A stretch of DNA of 62,316 nucleotides from Tardiphaga sp. (GCF_028290495.1 NZ_JAQGJT010000007.1:1-62316), one strand, 5' to 3'; counted from the stretch's first letter, positions 17,150 through 26,969 are shown. The notes: generated from the letters alone by a model not told the origin. Program-made: numbers and translations.

Positions 17150-18244
17150 CTATTCGCCGACGTCGACGATCGCGATCACCGGGCCGCCGCCATGCGGGCC
17201 TTGATGCATCGCATCAACCGACACGAATACTGCGGGGTCGCCGATCGCCAGCGCGGCCACACCGCCGACCGCCGCCTTGGAGTGGCGGTGATGGTGAACG
17301 TCGGAATCGTCGAGCATGATCTGGCGACGTCCGCGCAACTGGCCGGTACGGTCGGCCTCGCACTTCATGAAGCAGTTGACGACGCGGCCCTTGAGGTCTT
17401 CCGAGCGCGGGCGCTCCGGCAGTTCGAGGCCGGCGTCGCGGATCGAGTCATAGATGCCATCGATATCGAGCGCATCCTTCATGACGGAATGGCCGATGCG
17501 ATAGCGGCCGCCGGCGCCGGCCTTGTTGCCGAGGAGCACGATCTGCGCCTGCGTCAGCTCGACGCCGGACGAACATGATGCCACCGCGGAATACAAATCG
17601 AGATCCTTGCAGATCTGTTCGGCCTTCGGCATCGGCACTTCGCCGAGTGCGACGGCAATGCCGAGTGCGGTGGTACCGTTGGAGACGCCCATTGAATCGT
17701 GGACCTCGCAGGCCAGCGTCTGGCCACGGGATTCCGCGTCGCGGGTGGATTCGATGGTCAGCAAGGGCGTCTTGGTCTGCACGTAGTGCACGTCCTTGAC
17801 GTCGGTGATCCCTGCATCCTTCATCGCCGCCTTGACGGCATCGGCGACCTTCTGGACCATCGCCAGACGGCCGATGTCTTCCGGCAACAACTCGGCGGAA
17901 AGCGCCGTGCCGATCACCAGCCGGGACTTGTCGGCCGGGCCGGTCTTGTCGTTGCGGGCGAATATCGTGGCGTGCGGGGTGATGACGCCGTCGCAACCGC
18001 CGGACCACACCATCGGCACATCGTGGATCGCCGTTTCGCTGCGGGTGCCGTGCTTGAGCAGCACGCGGCGATAGGCTTGGTCGGCAAGAATGCGGGTGAA
18101 GTCATTGACGCCGCCATTGCCCTCGGTCTTGCCGATCACGCCGATCACCTCGTCGGCGCCGAACTTGCCGGACGTAATCAATTCCTCGAGACCGCTTGCA
18201 TCCTGCACGGTCTTCAGCTCGACCTTCGCCACTTCAATCGCCAT
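17150..18244 (-). CDS. ring-opening amidohydrolase, barbiturase/cyanuric acid hydrolase family
   Basis: A 364-residue member of the toblerone-fold family, which opens barbiturate or cyanurate rings. Three internal repeats each offer a Lys/Ser pair: Lys39 with Ser81 ([12 protein letters not shown]), Lys158 (QTKTPLL) with Ser226 ([12 protein letters not shown]), and Lys294 with Ser342 ([17 protein letters not shown]). The block [24 protein letters not shown] is strongly typical. The reaction is hydrolysis of a cyclic imide amide bond (barbiturate to ureidomalonate, or cyanurate to carboxybiuret). Lying between hydantoinase B and an importer, and near uracil-catabolism genes, a pyrimidine-derived substrate is more likely than cyanurate, but sequence alone does not decide. 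Confidence 0.88.
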   Translation of the reverse strand: MAIEVAKVELKTVQDASGLEELITSGKFGADEVIGVIGKTEGNGGVNDFTRILADQAYRRVLLKHGTRSETAIHDVPMVWSGGCDGVITPHATIFARNDKTGPADKSRLVIGTALSAELLPEDIGRLAMVQKVADAVKAAMKDAGITDVKDVHYVQTKTPLLTIESTRDAESRGQTLACEVHDSMGVSNGTTALGIAVALGEVPMPKAEQICKDLDLYSAVASCSSGVELTQAQIVLLGNKAGAGGRYRIGHSVMKDALDIDGIYDSIRDAGLELPERPRSEDLKGRVVNCFMKCEADRTGQLRGRRQIMLDDSDVHHHRHSKAAVGGVAALAIGDPAVFVSVDAMHQGPHGGGPVIAIVDVGE

Positions 18245-18288
18245 AGTTCACCAATTCCATTATGTTTGTATTTTACGGTCGTATGGTC

Positions 18289-20172
18289 TCAGCGCATTCG
18301 CGGCAGATGTTCGCCGCGCAGCATTTTCTCGTAACCCTCGCCGCGGTCGATCATGCCGGCGGCGGGCCGCGTCATCCGGATCTCGTCACGTCGCGCCGCG
18401 GTCGCGGCCTCGTCGATGATAGGCTCATCCTGGCTGCTATCTGCAGTAAAAATCACGCCGTAATCTCGCGCCGCTGCGGCCAGAGAGACGCGGCCTTCGA
18501 TGACGTCGCGCTGCACCATCGGCAGTTCGCGCTGCAGCGGATCGCCCCAGCCGCCGCCGCCGGTAGTGACGACGCGGACCACCTGCCCTTTCAAAACTTC
18601 CTCGCCGTCGACCAGGCCGCCGAGGTCTCGCGCTTCGCCCTCCGCGTCCACCGTGACGCAGAACGGTTCGCCGGCCTTTCCGCCGTTGAGGCCGTAGCAG
18701 CCGAGCCGAACGCGATCAGCGGTGACGATGGTGCGGCAATCGACCAGTGCGCGATAATGTTTCTCATAGCCCTGCCCGCCACGGCGCAGGCCGGCGCCGC
18801 CGGAATCGGTGCTTAGAGCGAGCTTCTCCACCAGCAGCGGAAACCGCGTCTCGGTGAATTCCGCCGGCTGGTTGCGCGAGTCCGGCACGATGTGGATGGC
18901 GTCGTTGCCGTCGGCGTAATAGCGCCCGCCCGATCCGCCGCCGAGCACTTCGCGCGACAGGAAGGATTTGCCTTCCGCGTCCTTGCCGAAGAATCCGGTG
19001 TAGCGGATGGTCTCCTGATCCGCCGGCATCCTTCCATCGACCGCCTGCGCGACTACACCGGCCAAAAGGCCGAGGCAGCGCAGCAGCACGAAGGAGCGGG
19101 CATTGGTCGCCGCCGGCCACTCCGGCGTCAGCAGCGTGCCCTTCGGCGGAAACACGATCTCGAAGACATCGCAAACGCCTTCATTGACGTGGATCTCGGC
19201 GGCGCGCTCCGGCGTGTCGGCGAGGTTGCGCAGGATCGGCGCGATCCATTTGATCAGGAAGGCGCCGTCGGCATAATCCGCGGGCCAGTTGATCGGCCCG
19301 GTGGACTGCGGATCGGTGCCGTTGAAGTCCAGCACGATCTTGCCAGCCTTCTTGGTCATCTTGATCGCGATCTTGTGCAGCTTGGGATCGGTAATGCCGT
19401 CGTGCTCGACGTAATCTTCCCAGGCATATTCGCCATCGGCGATCTTGCTCAGCAACTCATGGCGATAGATATCGCGGCACTTCTCGAGGATCGCCTGGAA
19501 GCAGGCTTCGACCTGGTCGCGGCCGAACCGCGCAAACAGCCCCTCCATCCGCCGCGCGCCCATCAGACAGGCCTGCACCTCGCTGTCGAGATCGGCCGAC
19601 AGCATCTCGGGCACGCGGGTGTTGCGCTTGATGATGGTGAACACCGCGTCGTTCTTGACGCCCTCGCTGTAGATCTTCACCGGCGGAATCGCGATGCCTT
19701 CCTCGAACACCGTCGCGGCCGTGCCCGGCATCGAGCCCGGCACGCGGCCGCCGACGTCATCATGATGGCCGAACGCCTGGATGTAGGCGACGACAATGCC
19801 ATCGTGAAACACCGGCACCGTGCTGCACAGGTCGGGCAGATGGCCGATCGAGCCTTCGGTGAGATACGTGTCGTTCATCAGGAAGACGTCGCCGGGCTTC
19901 ATTGTCTCCGGCGGAAAGTCGCGCACCACGCCGTTCGGCATCGCCGAATAGGAACGGCCGGTGAGCTTGCGGCAGTAGCGATCAAACAGGCCGACACGGA
20001 AATCATGCGCCTCACGAATCATCGGCGAGCGCGCGGTGCGCTCGATGGCGTATTCGATTTCCGCCTCAATCGAGTTCAGCGTGCCCTCGACGATCTGCAA
20101 CACGATCGGATCGACGAAGGTCGCTTCGCGCACCGGCGCTGTCGGCCACGGATGGGTCTTGTGCATGTTCAT
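18289..20172 (-). CDS. hyuB: hydantoinase B/oxoprolinase family protein
   Basis: A 627-residue HyuB-type subunit. Typical segments are FRVGLFDRYCRKL, PGDVFLMNDTYLTEGSIGHLPDLCSTVPVF, the GRVPGS-like loop and the C-terminal GGGWGDPL. It works with the ATP-dependent HyuA partner encoded immediately upstream to hydrolyse a cyclic amide such as hydantoin or 5-oxoproline. The ATG at 20172 overlaps the HyuA stop (TGATG) and has AAGGAGG seven bases upstream, so translation is coupled. It is followed by the barbiturase-family gene. The actual ring substrate is unknown. Confidence 0.9.
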   Translation of the reverse strand: MNMHKTHPWPTAPVREATFVDPIVLQIVEGTLNSIEAEIEYAIERTARSPMIREAHDFRVGLFDRYCRKLTGRSYSAMPNGVVRDFPPETMKPGDVFLMNDTYLTEGSIGHLPDLCSTVPVFHDGIVVAYIQAFGHHDDVGGRVPGSMPGTAATVFEEGIAIPPVKIYSEGVKNDAVFTIIKRNTRVPEMLSADLDSEVQACLMGARRMEGLFARFGRDQVEACFQAILEKCRDIYRHELLSKIADGEYAWEDYVEHDGITDPKLHKIAIKMTKKAGKIVLDFNGTDPQSTGPINWPADYADGAFLIKWIAPILRNLADTPERAAEIHVNEGVCDVFEIVFPPKGTLLTPEWPAATNARSFVLLRCLGLLAGVVAQAVDGRMPADQETIRYTGFFGKDAEGKSFLSREVLGGGSGGRYYADGNDAIHIVPDSRNQPAEFTETRFPLLVEKLALSTDSGGAGLRRGGQGYEKHYRALVDCRTIVTADRVRLGCYGLNGGKAGEPFCVTVDAEGEARDLGGLVDGEEVLKGQVVRVVTTGGGGWGDPLQRELPMVQRDVIEGRVSLAAAARDYGVIFTADSSQDEPIIDEAATAARRDEIRMTRPAAGMIDRGEGYEKMLRGEHLPRMR

Positions 20173-22253
20173 CACACGGCCTCCTTCGCAAGCTGCGGCC
20201 GGATGACGAGAATGCCGTGCGGATCGACCTCGACGTCCTGCATCGGAAACACCACCGTGGTCGAGCCGAATTCCTCGATGACGGCCGGACCGATCACGCG
20301 CGCTCCCGGTGGCAATGACGCCCGATCATAGATCGGCGTATCCTGAAACGAAGTGCCGAAATAGACAGGGCGGTGCCCCCTTGGCGCGACCCGGCCGTCG
20401 CCCGGCGCGAGCTTCGGCATCTGCGGCCGCTCAATGACGCCGAAACCGGAGACGCAGAGGTTGACCAGTTCGATCTTCTGCTGGCCGGCGTAATCGTAGC
20501 CAAACGTCTTGCGATGCGCCGCATTGAAAGCGTCGATCAGGCCGGACACGAAGGTAGCATCGACTACGCCCGAGGGCGCCGTGATGCGCACTTCCATCGA
20601 CTGGCCCGCGTAGCGAACATCGGCCTCGCGCACCAGACGGATCTGCGCTTCCGCGATGCCGTCGCGCTTGAGATTGGCGACCGCCTCTTTCTCCAGCGTC
20701 GCATAGCGTGTCGCGATGTCGGCGAGATCGATAGCGTCCTCGTGCATCACCTTGGTGACGATATGATCAGTGCGCCAGTCCACCGCCAACAATCCGAACG
20801 CCGAGAGGTTGCCGGGGTTCGGCGGCACGATGCAGGCCTTCATGCCGAGCAGATCCATCACCGCCGGTGACTGCACCGGGCCTGCGCCACCGAACGACAG
20901 CAGCGCGAATTCGCGGGGATCGATGCCGCGCTGGATCGTCATCTGGCGGATCGCATTGGCCTGCGCCCAATTCGCGATCTCGATGATGCCGCTGGCGAGC
21001 TGTTCGGCTGTCATGTTGCCGGGCAATTTTGCTGCCAGCGCAGCGATGCCGGCGCGCGCGCGTTCGACGTCGAGCGCGATGCCGCCGCCGATCAGCGCCG
21101 GTGGCAACCGTCCCAGCACCAGATTGGCGTCGGTGATGGCGGGCTCATGGCCGCCGTTCGGATAGCACATTGGCCCCGGCACGGCGCCCGCGCTACGCGG
21201 CCCTACCTTGAGATGGCCTTCGCGGCTGATCCAGGCGAGCGAGCCGCCGCCGATGCCGATGGTGGTGATATCGATCATCGGAATTCGCACCGGAAACGCG
21301 CCGACCGAGCCGCCATTGGTGAGCTGCGGCCTGGCGCTTTCGATCAGGCAAAAGTCCGTCGAGGTGCCGCCGGCATCCAGCGTCACCAGATCGGGAAAGC
21401 CTGCGATCTCCGCGATCACCGCACTGCCGAGCGCGCCGGCGGCGGGACCGGACAGCGCCGTGGTGATCGGCTTGCGCAGGATCTGCTCGGAGCTTGCCAC
21501 GCCGCCGCTCGACTGCATCACCAGGAACGGCACGCGCTGCAGCGGGCCCAACTCGTCATGCACGCGCTTGAGATAGCGATCCAGATACGGTTTCACGAAA
21601 GCATCGACCAAGGTCGTCACCGCGCGCTCGTATTCGCGGTATTCCGGCAGCACGATAGAGGACACCGACAAGGTCGCCTCGGGATATTCCTCGGCGACGA
21701 TTTCGGCGACGCGACGCTCATGGCTGTCATTGGCATAAGAGTGCATCAGGCAGATGCCGATCGCTTCGATCTTGTGGGCGCGGAAGAAGCGCGCGGCATC
21801 GCGCACCATCGTCTCTTCCAGCGCCCGCAACTCGTTGCCCTTGAAATCCATTCGGCCGCCAACTTCGCGGACGAATTGCAACGGCACCAGCCGCTCCGGC
21901 TTCACCCAGAAATAGGAATTGCCGTAGCCGTCCGGCACCGATTGCCGCGCGATCTCAAGGATATGGCGGAAGCCTGAGGTAACGATCAGGCCGAGCGACG
22001 AGATGCCGCCCTGCAGCAGCGCGTTGGTGGCGACAGTGGTGCCGTGGGCAAGGCCTGCGACATCCGCGGGACCAGCACCAGCCTGCGCCAGAATGTCATT
22101 GACGCCGCGCACCAGGCCGATCGCCGGATTGGCTGGAGTACTCGACACTTTTGTCACCGACATCGCACCCGTCGTGGCGTCCACCGCGACAATGTCGGTG
22201 AAGGTGCCGCCGGTGTCGATGCCGATGCGAAAGCGAGGAGAAGGCTGGGACAT
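20172..22253 (-). CDS. hyuA: hydantoinase A/oxoprolinase family protein
   Basis: A 693-residue HyuA-type subunit with an actin-like ATPase fold. The N-terminal phosphate-binding motif is RIGIDTGGTFTDIVA; LVTLDAGGTSTDFCLI is the second phosphate motif, and the glycine-rich GIGGGSLAWI and SFGGAGPVQSP follow. HyuA uses ATP to activate the cyclic amide opened with HyuB. Start was put at ATG 22253, where homology begins; an upstream ATG at 22286 is in frame. It is the first gene of the set hyuA-hyuB-barbiturase-importer-amidase. Confidence 0.9.
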   Translation of the reverse strand: MSQPSPRFRIGIDTGGTFTDIVAVDATTGAMSVTKVSSTPANPAIGLVRGVNDILAQAGAGPADVAGLAHGTTVATNALLQGGISSLGLIVTSGFRHILEIARQSVPDGYGNSYFWVKPERLVPLQFVREVGGRMDFKGNELRALEETMVRDAARFFRAHKIEAIGICLMHSYANDSHERRVAEIVAEEYPEATLSVSSIVLPEYREYERAVTTLVDAFVKPYLDRYLKRVHDELGPLQRVPFLVMQSSGGVASSEQILRKPITTALSGPAAGALGSAVIAEIAGFPDLVTLDAGGTSTDFCLIESARPQLTNGGSVGAFPVRIPMIDITTIGIGGGSLAWISREGHLKVGPRSAGAVPGPMCYPNGGHEPAITDANLVLGRLPPALIGGGIALDVERARAGIAALAAKLPGNMTAEQLASGIIEIANWAQANAIRQMTIQRGIDPREFALLSFGGAGPVQSPAVMDLLGMKACIVPPNPGNLSAFGLLAVDWRTDHIVTKVMHEDAIDLADIATRYATLEKEAVANLKRDGIAEAQIRLVREADVRYAGQSMEVRITAPSGVVDATFVSGLIDAFNAAHRKTFGYDYAGQQKIELVNLCVSGFGVIERPQMPKLAPGDGRVAPRGHRPVYFGTSFQDTPIYDRASLPPGARVIGPAVIEEFGSTTVVFPMQDVEVDPHGILVIRPQLAKEAV

Positions 22254-22447
22254 GCACGCGCCATCCGGTTGAAGACGCATCAGCATGGGTCGGGGGCGGG
22301 CGGAGAGTCAAAAACGGAATAACGATGGGGGTATCGGAAAAACAGATTGGTCTTGGTGGAGTCAGATCTGTTAATATTCGATCGATTTTGAAGGTACCGG
22401 GGAAAGCATTAGATGATAATGGGTAGCCAGGCAGCAGGGCGAACTCA

Positions 22448-22837
22448 ATGCATGAGACAATTGCCGTACTTTACGTACTAGCTCAACTTTCGTTGATCGT
22501 TGTTCCTTGGGTCATCGCTCTCGCGCTCGCAATGATTCCGGGCACCTTCATCGCCTGGCTTTTGCGGCGATCCGAGGCAGGACAGTGCGCAACATTTTGG
22601 TCTGCAGAAGCGTTAGCTCTAGGTCTTCTCTTTGTGCCAGCCTTGTTCGTTCATGTGTTCGTACTTCCTGTACCCCTACTTGAAGCATGTTTCAGGCCGT
22701 CCTTTTTGTTCAGTGAGGCTGGCTGCATGCTTTTTCTTTTTGTCAACTTGATAATGTTCGTTCCTGCTCGCCTGTCTATCGGGATTGGACACGCTATACA
22801 TCGTTGCATGGCAAAGCGATCCGGTTACGCAGCTTAG
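22448..22837 (+). CDS. small hypothetical membrane protein
   Basis: 129 residues with three or four hydrophobic helices (LYVLAQLSLIVVPWVIALALAMIPGTF, ALALGLLFVPALFVHVFVLPVPLLEA, CMLFLFVNLIMFVPARL). It is the only plus-strand gene in this 14-kb minus-strand block, and its DNA is visibly more AT-rich than its neighbours, suggesting later insertion. AGGG precedes the ATG. No family is recognised. Confidence 0.5.
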   Translation: MHETIAVLYVLAQLSLIVVPWVIALALAMIPGTFIAWLLRRSEAGQCATFWSAEALALGLLFVPALFVHVFVLPVPLLEACFRPSFLFSEAGCMLFLFVNLIMFVPARLSIGIGHAIHRCMAKRSGYAA

Positions 22838-22849
22838 CGCCAACTCGCC

Positions 22850-23743
22850 CTACCCCTTCAGCATATCCCTTAATTTCAGCAGCGCCGTTTCCTTGCGCCG
22901 CGACAACGGCTGTCGTCGGCGGAACAGGCTAAAGGCGACGTTGCGCGCGGGCGCGATCGGCAGCGCCTTCAGCAGGCCAAGCGCTACCTCGTTCTCGGCG
23001 CAGGCGCGCGGGACGATGGCGATGCCACCGCCGGACTGCACGATGATCTTGATGGTCTCGATATTGTCGACCACCGCCTGCACGTTCGGACGGATGCCCA
23101 GATCGGTGAACAACGACATCACCACCAGTCCGTAGCCGACGGTGAGCTCGCTCATGATGAACGGCTCAGGCACCAGCCGGCCAATATCCACCGGCTGCTT
23201 GGCACGGACCAGCGGATGTTTGGGCGGAATGATCAGCACCATCTCGGCCTCCACCAGCCGGTCGATCACCAGCCCGGCCGGCAACCGCTCCGGGTCGGAC
23301 TCGATCGCAAGGCCAGCGTCGATACGCTCCTCATGCAGTTCGGTGAAGATGTTGCGCGTCGGCGCGGTCAGGATCTCCAGCCGGATGCCGGGCAGGTTTT
23401 TCTTCAGGTCGTTGAAGATCCGCGGAATGAAAAGCTGCGCCATCCCCGAGCCCATCGCGATGGTCAGCGTGTCGGACAGCGCGCCGCGCAGCCGGCGCGC
23501 TGTGTCGGTGAGGCTGAGCAGGTCGCCCATCACCCGCTCGGACTCGTAGAGAAAGGTGCGGCCGCGCTCGGTGGATTCGATGCCGCGCGGCGTTCGCGTG
23601 AACAGCTCGAAGCCGACCTCTTCCTCCAGCAGCTTGACCTGCTCGCTGACCGCGGATTGCGAGATGTTCAGCCGCTTCGCCGCTTGCGTGAAGCTGCGTT
23701 CCTTCGACACCGCAAGCGCGTAGCGTAGTTGCCGGAAATCCAA
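22850..23743 (-). CDS. LysR family transcriptional regulator
   Basis: A 297-residue LTTR. The N-terminal winged HTH is clear (FRQLRYALAVSKERSFTQAAKRLNISQSAVSEQVKLLEEEVGFELFTRTPRG), followed by a PBP-like effector domain. The start is a TTG at 23743, only 15 nt after upp. Located between the uracil-catabolism genes and the hyuAB set, all on the same strand, it is the natural candidate to control one or both in response to a pyrimidine intermediate. Confidence 0.9.
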   Translation of the reverse strand: MDFRQLRYALAVSKERSFTQAAKRLNISQSAVSEQVKLLEEEVGFELFTRTPRGIESTERGRTFLYESERVMGDLLSLTDTARRLRGALSDTLTIAMGSGMAQLFIPRIFNDLKKNLPGIRLEILTAPTRNIFTELHEERIDAGLAIESDPERLPAGLVIDRLVEAEMVLIIPPKHPLVRAKQPVDIGRLVPEPFIMSELTVGYGLVVMSLFTDLGIRPNVQAVVDNIETIKIIVQSGGGIAIVPRACAENEVALGLLKALPIAPARNVAFSLFRRRQPLSRRKETALLKLRDMLKG

Positions 23744-23758
23744 TCTCAGATCCCGTCT

Positions 23759-24388
23759 CTATCGCGTGCCGTAAGCGCGGTCTCCGGCGTCGCCAAGGCC
23801 GGGCCAGATATAAGCGTGGTCGGTCAGCCGTTCATCGATCGCAGCAGTCCAGATCGGCACGTCCGGATGATAGCCGCGAAGCCGCTCGATGCCTTCCGGC
23901 GCCGCCAGCAGACAGACGAACCGGATATCCTTGGCGCCGCGCTCCTTGATGCGATCGATCGCCGCCACCGCCGTGTTGGCGGTCGCCAGCATCGGATCGA
24001 TCACGATAACGAGGCGTTCTTCGAGATTGGTCGGCGCCTTGAAGAAATACTCCACGGCCACAAAGGTCTCGGGATCGCGGTACAGGCCGATATGCGCAAT
24101 GCGCGCCGACGGCACCAGATCGATCATGCCCTCGACGAAGGACAGCCCGGCGCGCAGGATCGGCGCGAACACCAGCTTCTTGCCGGCGATCTCCTTGCCG
24201 GTCATTTTGGTCAGCGGCGTTTCGATCTCGACATCGGTGAGCGGCAGGTCGCGCGTCACCTCGTAGCACAGCAACATGCCGATTTCGTTGAGCAGCGTCC
24301 GAAATCCTTTGGTCGAGCGATGCTTGTCGCGGATCAGCGTCAGCTTGTGCTGCACCAGCGGATGATTAACGATCGTGACGCCGTCCAT
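23759..24388 (-). CDS. upp: uracil phosphoribosyltransferase (URC6-like)
   Basis: A 209-residue Upp, essentially the length of the E. coli enzyme. The PRPP-binding loop reads [15 protein letters not shown], a variation of the usual DPMLATGGS, and the uracil-binding C-terminus is [15 protein letters not shown]. It makes UMP from uracil and PRPP. Its neighbours are DUF1688 (URC4) and a GTP cyclohydrolase II-like protein (URC1), so it most likely feeds the URC catabolic route rather than simple salvage. ATG 24388 has AAGGAAAA upstream and follows URC4 by 14 nt. Confidence 0.93.
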   Translation of the reverse strand: MDGVTIVNHPLVQHKLTLIRDKHRSTKGFRTLLNEIGMLLCYEVTRDLPLTDVEIETPLTKMTGKEIAGKKLVFAPILRAGLSFVEGMIDLVPSARIAHIGLYRDPETFVAVEYFFKAPTNLEERLVIVIDPMLATANTAVAAIDRIKERGAKDIRFVCLLAAPEGIERLRGYHPDVPIWTAAIDERLTDHAYIWPGLGDAGDRAYGTR

Positions 24389-24402
24389 GTTTTTTCCTTG
24401 GG

Positions 24403-25650
24403 TTAGAAAACTGTACCGTCGCTGATGACCCTGACCGGCGGCGAAGAATCCGCGCGGCGTTCGCGCGCCAGCACGCGTCCGGCCGCCCACGTGCCACCTT
24501 CGAGAACTTTCGCCAGCGGCAGCGATTTCGCGTCGAGCTGCAGTTTCTCCCTAAGCCCTTCGGCTAGGCGATCGAGCAGCGCCACCGTCAGCGCGCGCCA
24601 TTCGACAACGAGCGCGGACGACACGTCGTGTTCGCGTTCCGCGTCGGCGGGATCGCGGAAGCTGAGGATGCCGATATCAACGAACAACCCGCCATTGCGG
24701 TATTCCGCGAGTCCGGTGAGGCCGTCGATGTCGGTGACTTCGATACCAGCCGTCTGTAGCGGTTCGATCAACGAATAAGACAGCCACTGCGACAACTTGT
24801 GCAGCGGCATCAATTCGGAGGTCGCGTCGTCCGACTTCAGGGCGGGATGCATCCAGCAATCGCCGAGCACGATACCGCCAAGCGAAAGCCGCGACGGCCA
24901 GATCGGGCCGAGGCGTTGCAGCAGCGCCGAGAGGATGGTCGGGGCTGGAAGCTTGCCCTGGTGCGAAAGCATCACGAGCTGATCGAACAGCCCGCCCGGC
25001 CGCGGCGTATCGTTGATGCCAAACACCTCGGGCTTCGATGCCACCAGCGCTCCGAGACGGCGCAGCAGATCGGCACGGCCCCCGATGCCGACCAGCGGAT
25101 TGCCGTCGGCGACCTGCATGCCCTCTTCCAGATCGGCCACGGTGAGCCTTTCCAGCGCGGAGGCGTCAGCGCGCAGCGGCTGTGCGGGATCCGCCGAGAA
25201 CGCACCAGCCGCGAACATCGCGAGACTGGCGAGGCCAAGGCCTTCGGAGCGACCAATCGCCTGCCCGGTTTTGGGATCGTGATAGCGCCATGTCGGACCG
25301 GCGCCGGCATCAAGGAACACGCTGGTGATCGCGAGATCGAATTCGGCGCGGGCGCGCGCGGCTGCGTCCGCCCATGCGGTGCCGTCGGCCAGCGCCGCCC
25401 AGCGGTTGTCCCCACCGGTGACAAAGTGCCGCCAGCGCGAATGGAACGGCACGTCGAGCGACGGATAGGCCGCACGCGTCGTCGCCAGCACCAGATCGAC
25501 CGCGGCGTCCATGCGGCCGAGATCAATGCGGAAATGTGGCAGCCCGTCGTCAAGTCCGATGGTCAGCAAGCGGTGGGCGCGCTCGCGCACTGCGCGGGCA
25601 GACAACAGGGACAGAGCGGCCGAGGTATCCGGATTCAGTGAACTCACCAC
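24403..25650 (-). CDS. URC4/Urg3 family protein (DUF1688)
   Basis: A 415-residue protein recognised by its DUF1688 pattern: [64 protein letters not shown] and [14 protein letters not shown]. The family is the URC4 protein of the URC uracil-catabolic pathway described in Lachancea kluyveri and found beside upp and ribA-like genes in bacteria. It acts on the ribonucleotide intermediate; the exact chemistry remains poorly defined. Encoded 7 nt after URC1 and 14 nt before upp, in one transcription unit. Confidence 0.88.
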   Translation of the reverse strand: MVSSLNPDTSAALSLLSARAVRERAHRLLTIGLDDGLPHFRIDLGRMDAAVDLVLATTRAAYPSLDVPFHSRWRHFVTGGDNRWAALADGTAWADAAARARAEFDLAITSVFLDAGAGPTWRYHDPKTGQAIGRSEGLGLASLAMFAAGAFSADPAQPLRADASALERLTVADLEEGMQVADGNPLVGIGGRADLLRRLGALVASKPEVFGINDTPRPGGLFDQLVMLSHQGKLPAPTILSALLQRLGPIWPSRLSLGGIVLGDCWMHPALKSDDATSELMPLHKLSQWLSYSLIEPLQTAGIEVTDIDGLTGLAEYRNGGLFVDIGILSFRDPADAEREHDVSSALVVEWRALTVALLDRLAEGLREKLQLDAKSLPLAKVLEGGTWAAGRVLARERRADSSPPVRVISDGTVF

Positions 25651-25657
25651 GGCGCTC

Positions 25658-26914
25658 TCAATATTTATCGAGCGAGCGGCCGACGGAATCCTGCAGATCC
25701 TGATCGGTCACCGGCTCCGGCGTGTAGTAGCCGGCGGCCTTCTTGGCCGTCATTTCGACGTGGGCATCGGCGGGGATCATGTCGTCGGGGATCGAGACGC
25801 GTTCGACGATCTCGACGCCCTGGCTGGTCAGCGCGTCGTGCTTCATGTCGCTCATCGAGATGAAGCGATCGATGCGTTTCAGCCCGAGCCAGTGGATCAC
25901 GTCGGGCATCAATTGCTGGAAGCGCGCATCCTGCACGCCCGCGACGCATTCGGTGCGTTCGAAATACTGCGCAGCGGCGTCGCCGCCCTCCTGGCGCTTG
26001 CGGGCGTTGTAGACGAGAAACTTCGTCACTTCGCCGAGCGCGCGGCCTTCCTTGCGGTTGTAGATGATAATGCCAAGGCCACCGTTCTGCCCGGCTTTGG
26101 CGCATTCCTCGATGCCGTGGATCAGATAGGGCCGGCACGTGCAGATGTCGGAGCCGAACACGTCGGAGCCGTTGCACTCGTCATGGACGCGGCAGGTGAT
26201 CTTCGTCGTGTGATCCGGCAGTTTGGTCACATCGCCGAACAGGTAGGCGGTGATGCCGCCGATCGGCGGCAGGAATACTTGCAGGTCGGGCCGCGTCACC
26301 AGTTCCGGAAACATGCCCGCGGTCTGCTCGAACAGTTGACGGCGCAGATTGTTCTCGGTGGTGCCGAAGCGCACGGCCATGCCGGGCAGATACCAGACCG
26401 GATCGATCGCGATCTTGACCACGGAAACGCTACCATTGGCATGCACGACGTCGCCATCAACCTTGAGCCGGCCGGCCGCGATCGCAGCCTGCAGTTCAAC
26501 CAGACCAAGCCGCGCGCGGGTGATCGCGATACTCGGACGGATGTCCATGCCCTCGGCGATTTCGGTGGCAAAGTTTTCGGCGACGAGATGGCCCCACGGA
26601 TCGAGCGATATGATCTTCTGCGGGTCGATCCATTGATCGAACGGGCCGATGTTGGCCGCCGGAAATGTATTGGTGAGGTCTGGCCGGCGCAGCGGATCGA
26701 GCGCGCCGGACGACACCGCGAGTGCACGGTACACCGAATAGGAACCGCCATGAGTCCCGATGACGTTGCGGTCCTGCGGACGGGACACCGTGCCGATCAC
26801 CGGCCCGCGTTCGCGCGCGCTGGCAGCGCCCCAGTGGATCGGGAAGTCGTGTTTTGCACCCGGCGCCGGGTGCGAGGTCAGCCGTATATGGTCGATCCGG
26901 TTGGAGCGAGTCAT
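25658..26914 (-). CDS. GTP cyclohydrolase II-like protein of uracil catabolism (URC1)
   Basis: 418 residues, twice the length of riboflavin RibA. The C-terminal half is a GTP cyclohydrolase II domain with zinc ligands Cys247, Cys258 and Cys260 (VHDECNGSDVFGSDICTC) and the nucleotide segment YNRKEGRALGE. The N-terminal 220 residues are the extension specific to the URC1 group. Instead of GTP it is thought to open the pyrimidine ring of a uracil nucleotide. It is first gene of the URC1-URC4-upp operon; general annotation would call it ribA, but no other riboflavin gene is nearby. Confidence 0.87.
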   Translation of the reverse strand: MTRSNRIDHIRLTSHPAPGAKHDFPIHWGAASARERGPVIGTVSRPQDRNVIGTHGGSYSVYRALAVSSGALDPLRRPDLTNTFPAANIGPFDQWIDPQKIISLDPWGHLVAENFATEIAEGMDIRPSIAITRARLGLVELQAAIAAGRLKVDGDVVHANGSVSVVKIAIDPVWYLPGMAVRFGTTENNLRRQLFEQTAGMFPELVTRPDLQVFLPPIGGITAYLFGDVTKLPDHTTKITCRVHDECNGSDVFGSDICTCRPYLIHGIEECAKAGQNGGLGIIIYNRKEGRALGEVTKFLVYNARKRQEGGDAAAQYFERTECVAGVQDARFQQLMPDVIHWLGLKRIDRFISMSDMKHDALTSQGVEIVERVSIPDDMIPADAHVEMTAKKAAGYYTPEPVTDQDLQDSVGRSLDKY

Positions 26915-26933
26915 CGTAAAGGGCCCCCTGAAA

Positions 26934-26969
26934 TGGCAACGGCCCGCCTAAGAAGACGGGCCCGTTACC
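26934..26969 (-). promoter_or_regulatory. leader hairpin upstream of URC1
   Basis: An imperfect inverted repeat, GGCAACGGCCCG against CGGGCCCGTTACC with an 8-nt loop, lies about 20 nt before the URC1 start on the same transcript side. It has no T-run on the minus strand. It might act as an RNA leader structure or protein site. Confidence 0.3.

Noticed and set aside
18892..20331. 479-residue plus-strand frame
   Set aside because: Antisense to hyuB; no motif and no ribosome site.
25658..26914. Assignment as riboflavin-biosynthetic ribA
   Set aside because: The 220-residue N-terminal extension and the direct linkage to DUF1688 and upp fit URC1 better, and no rib genes are nearby.
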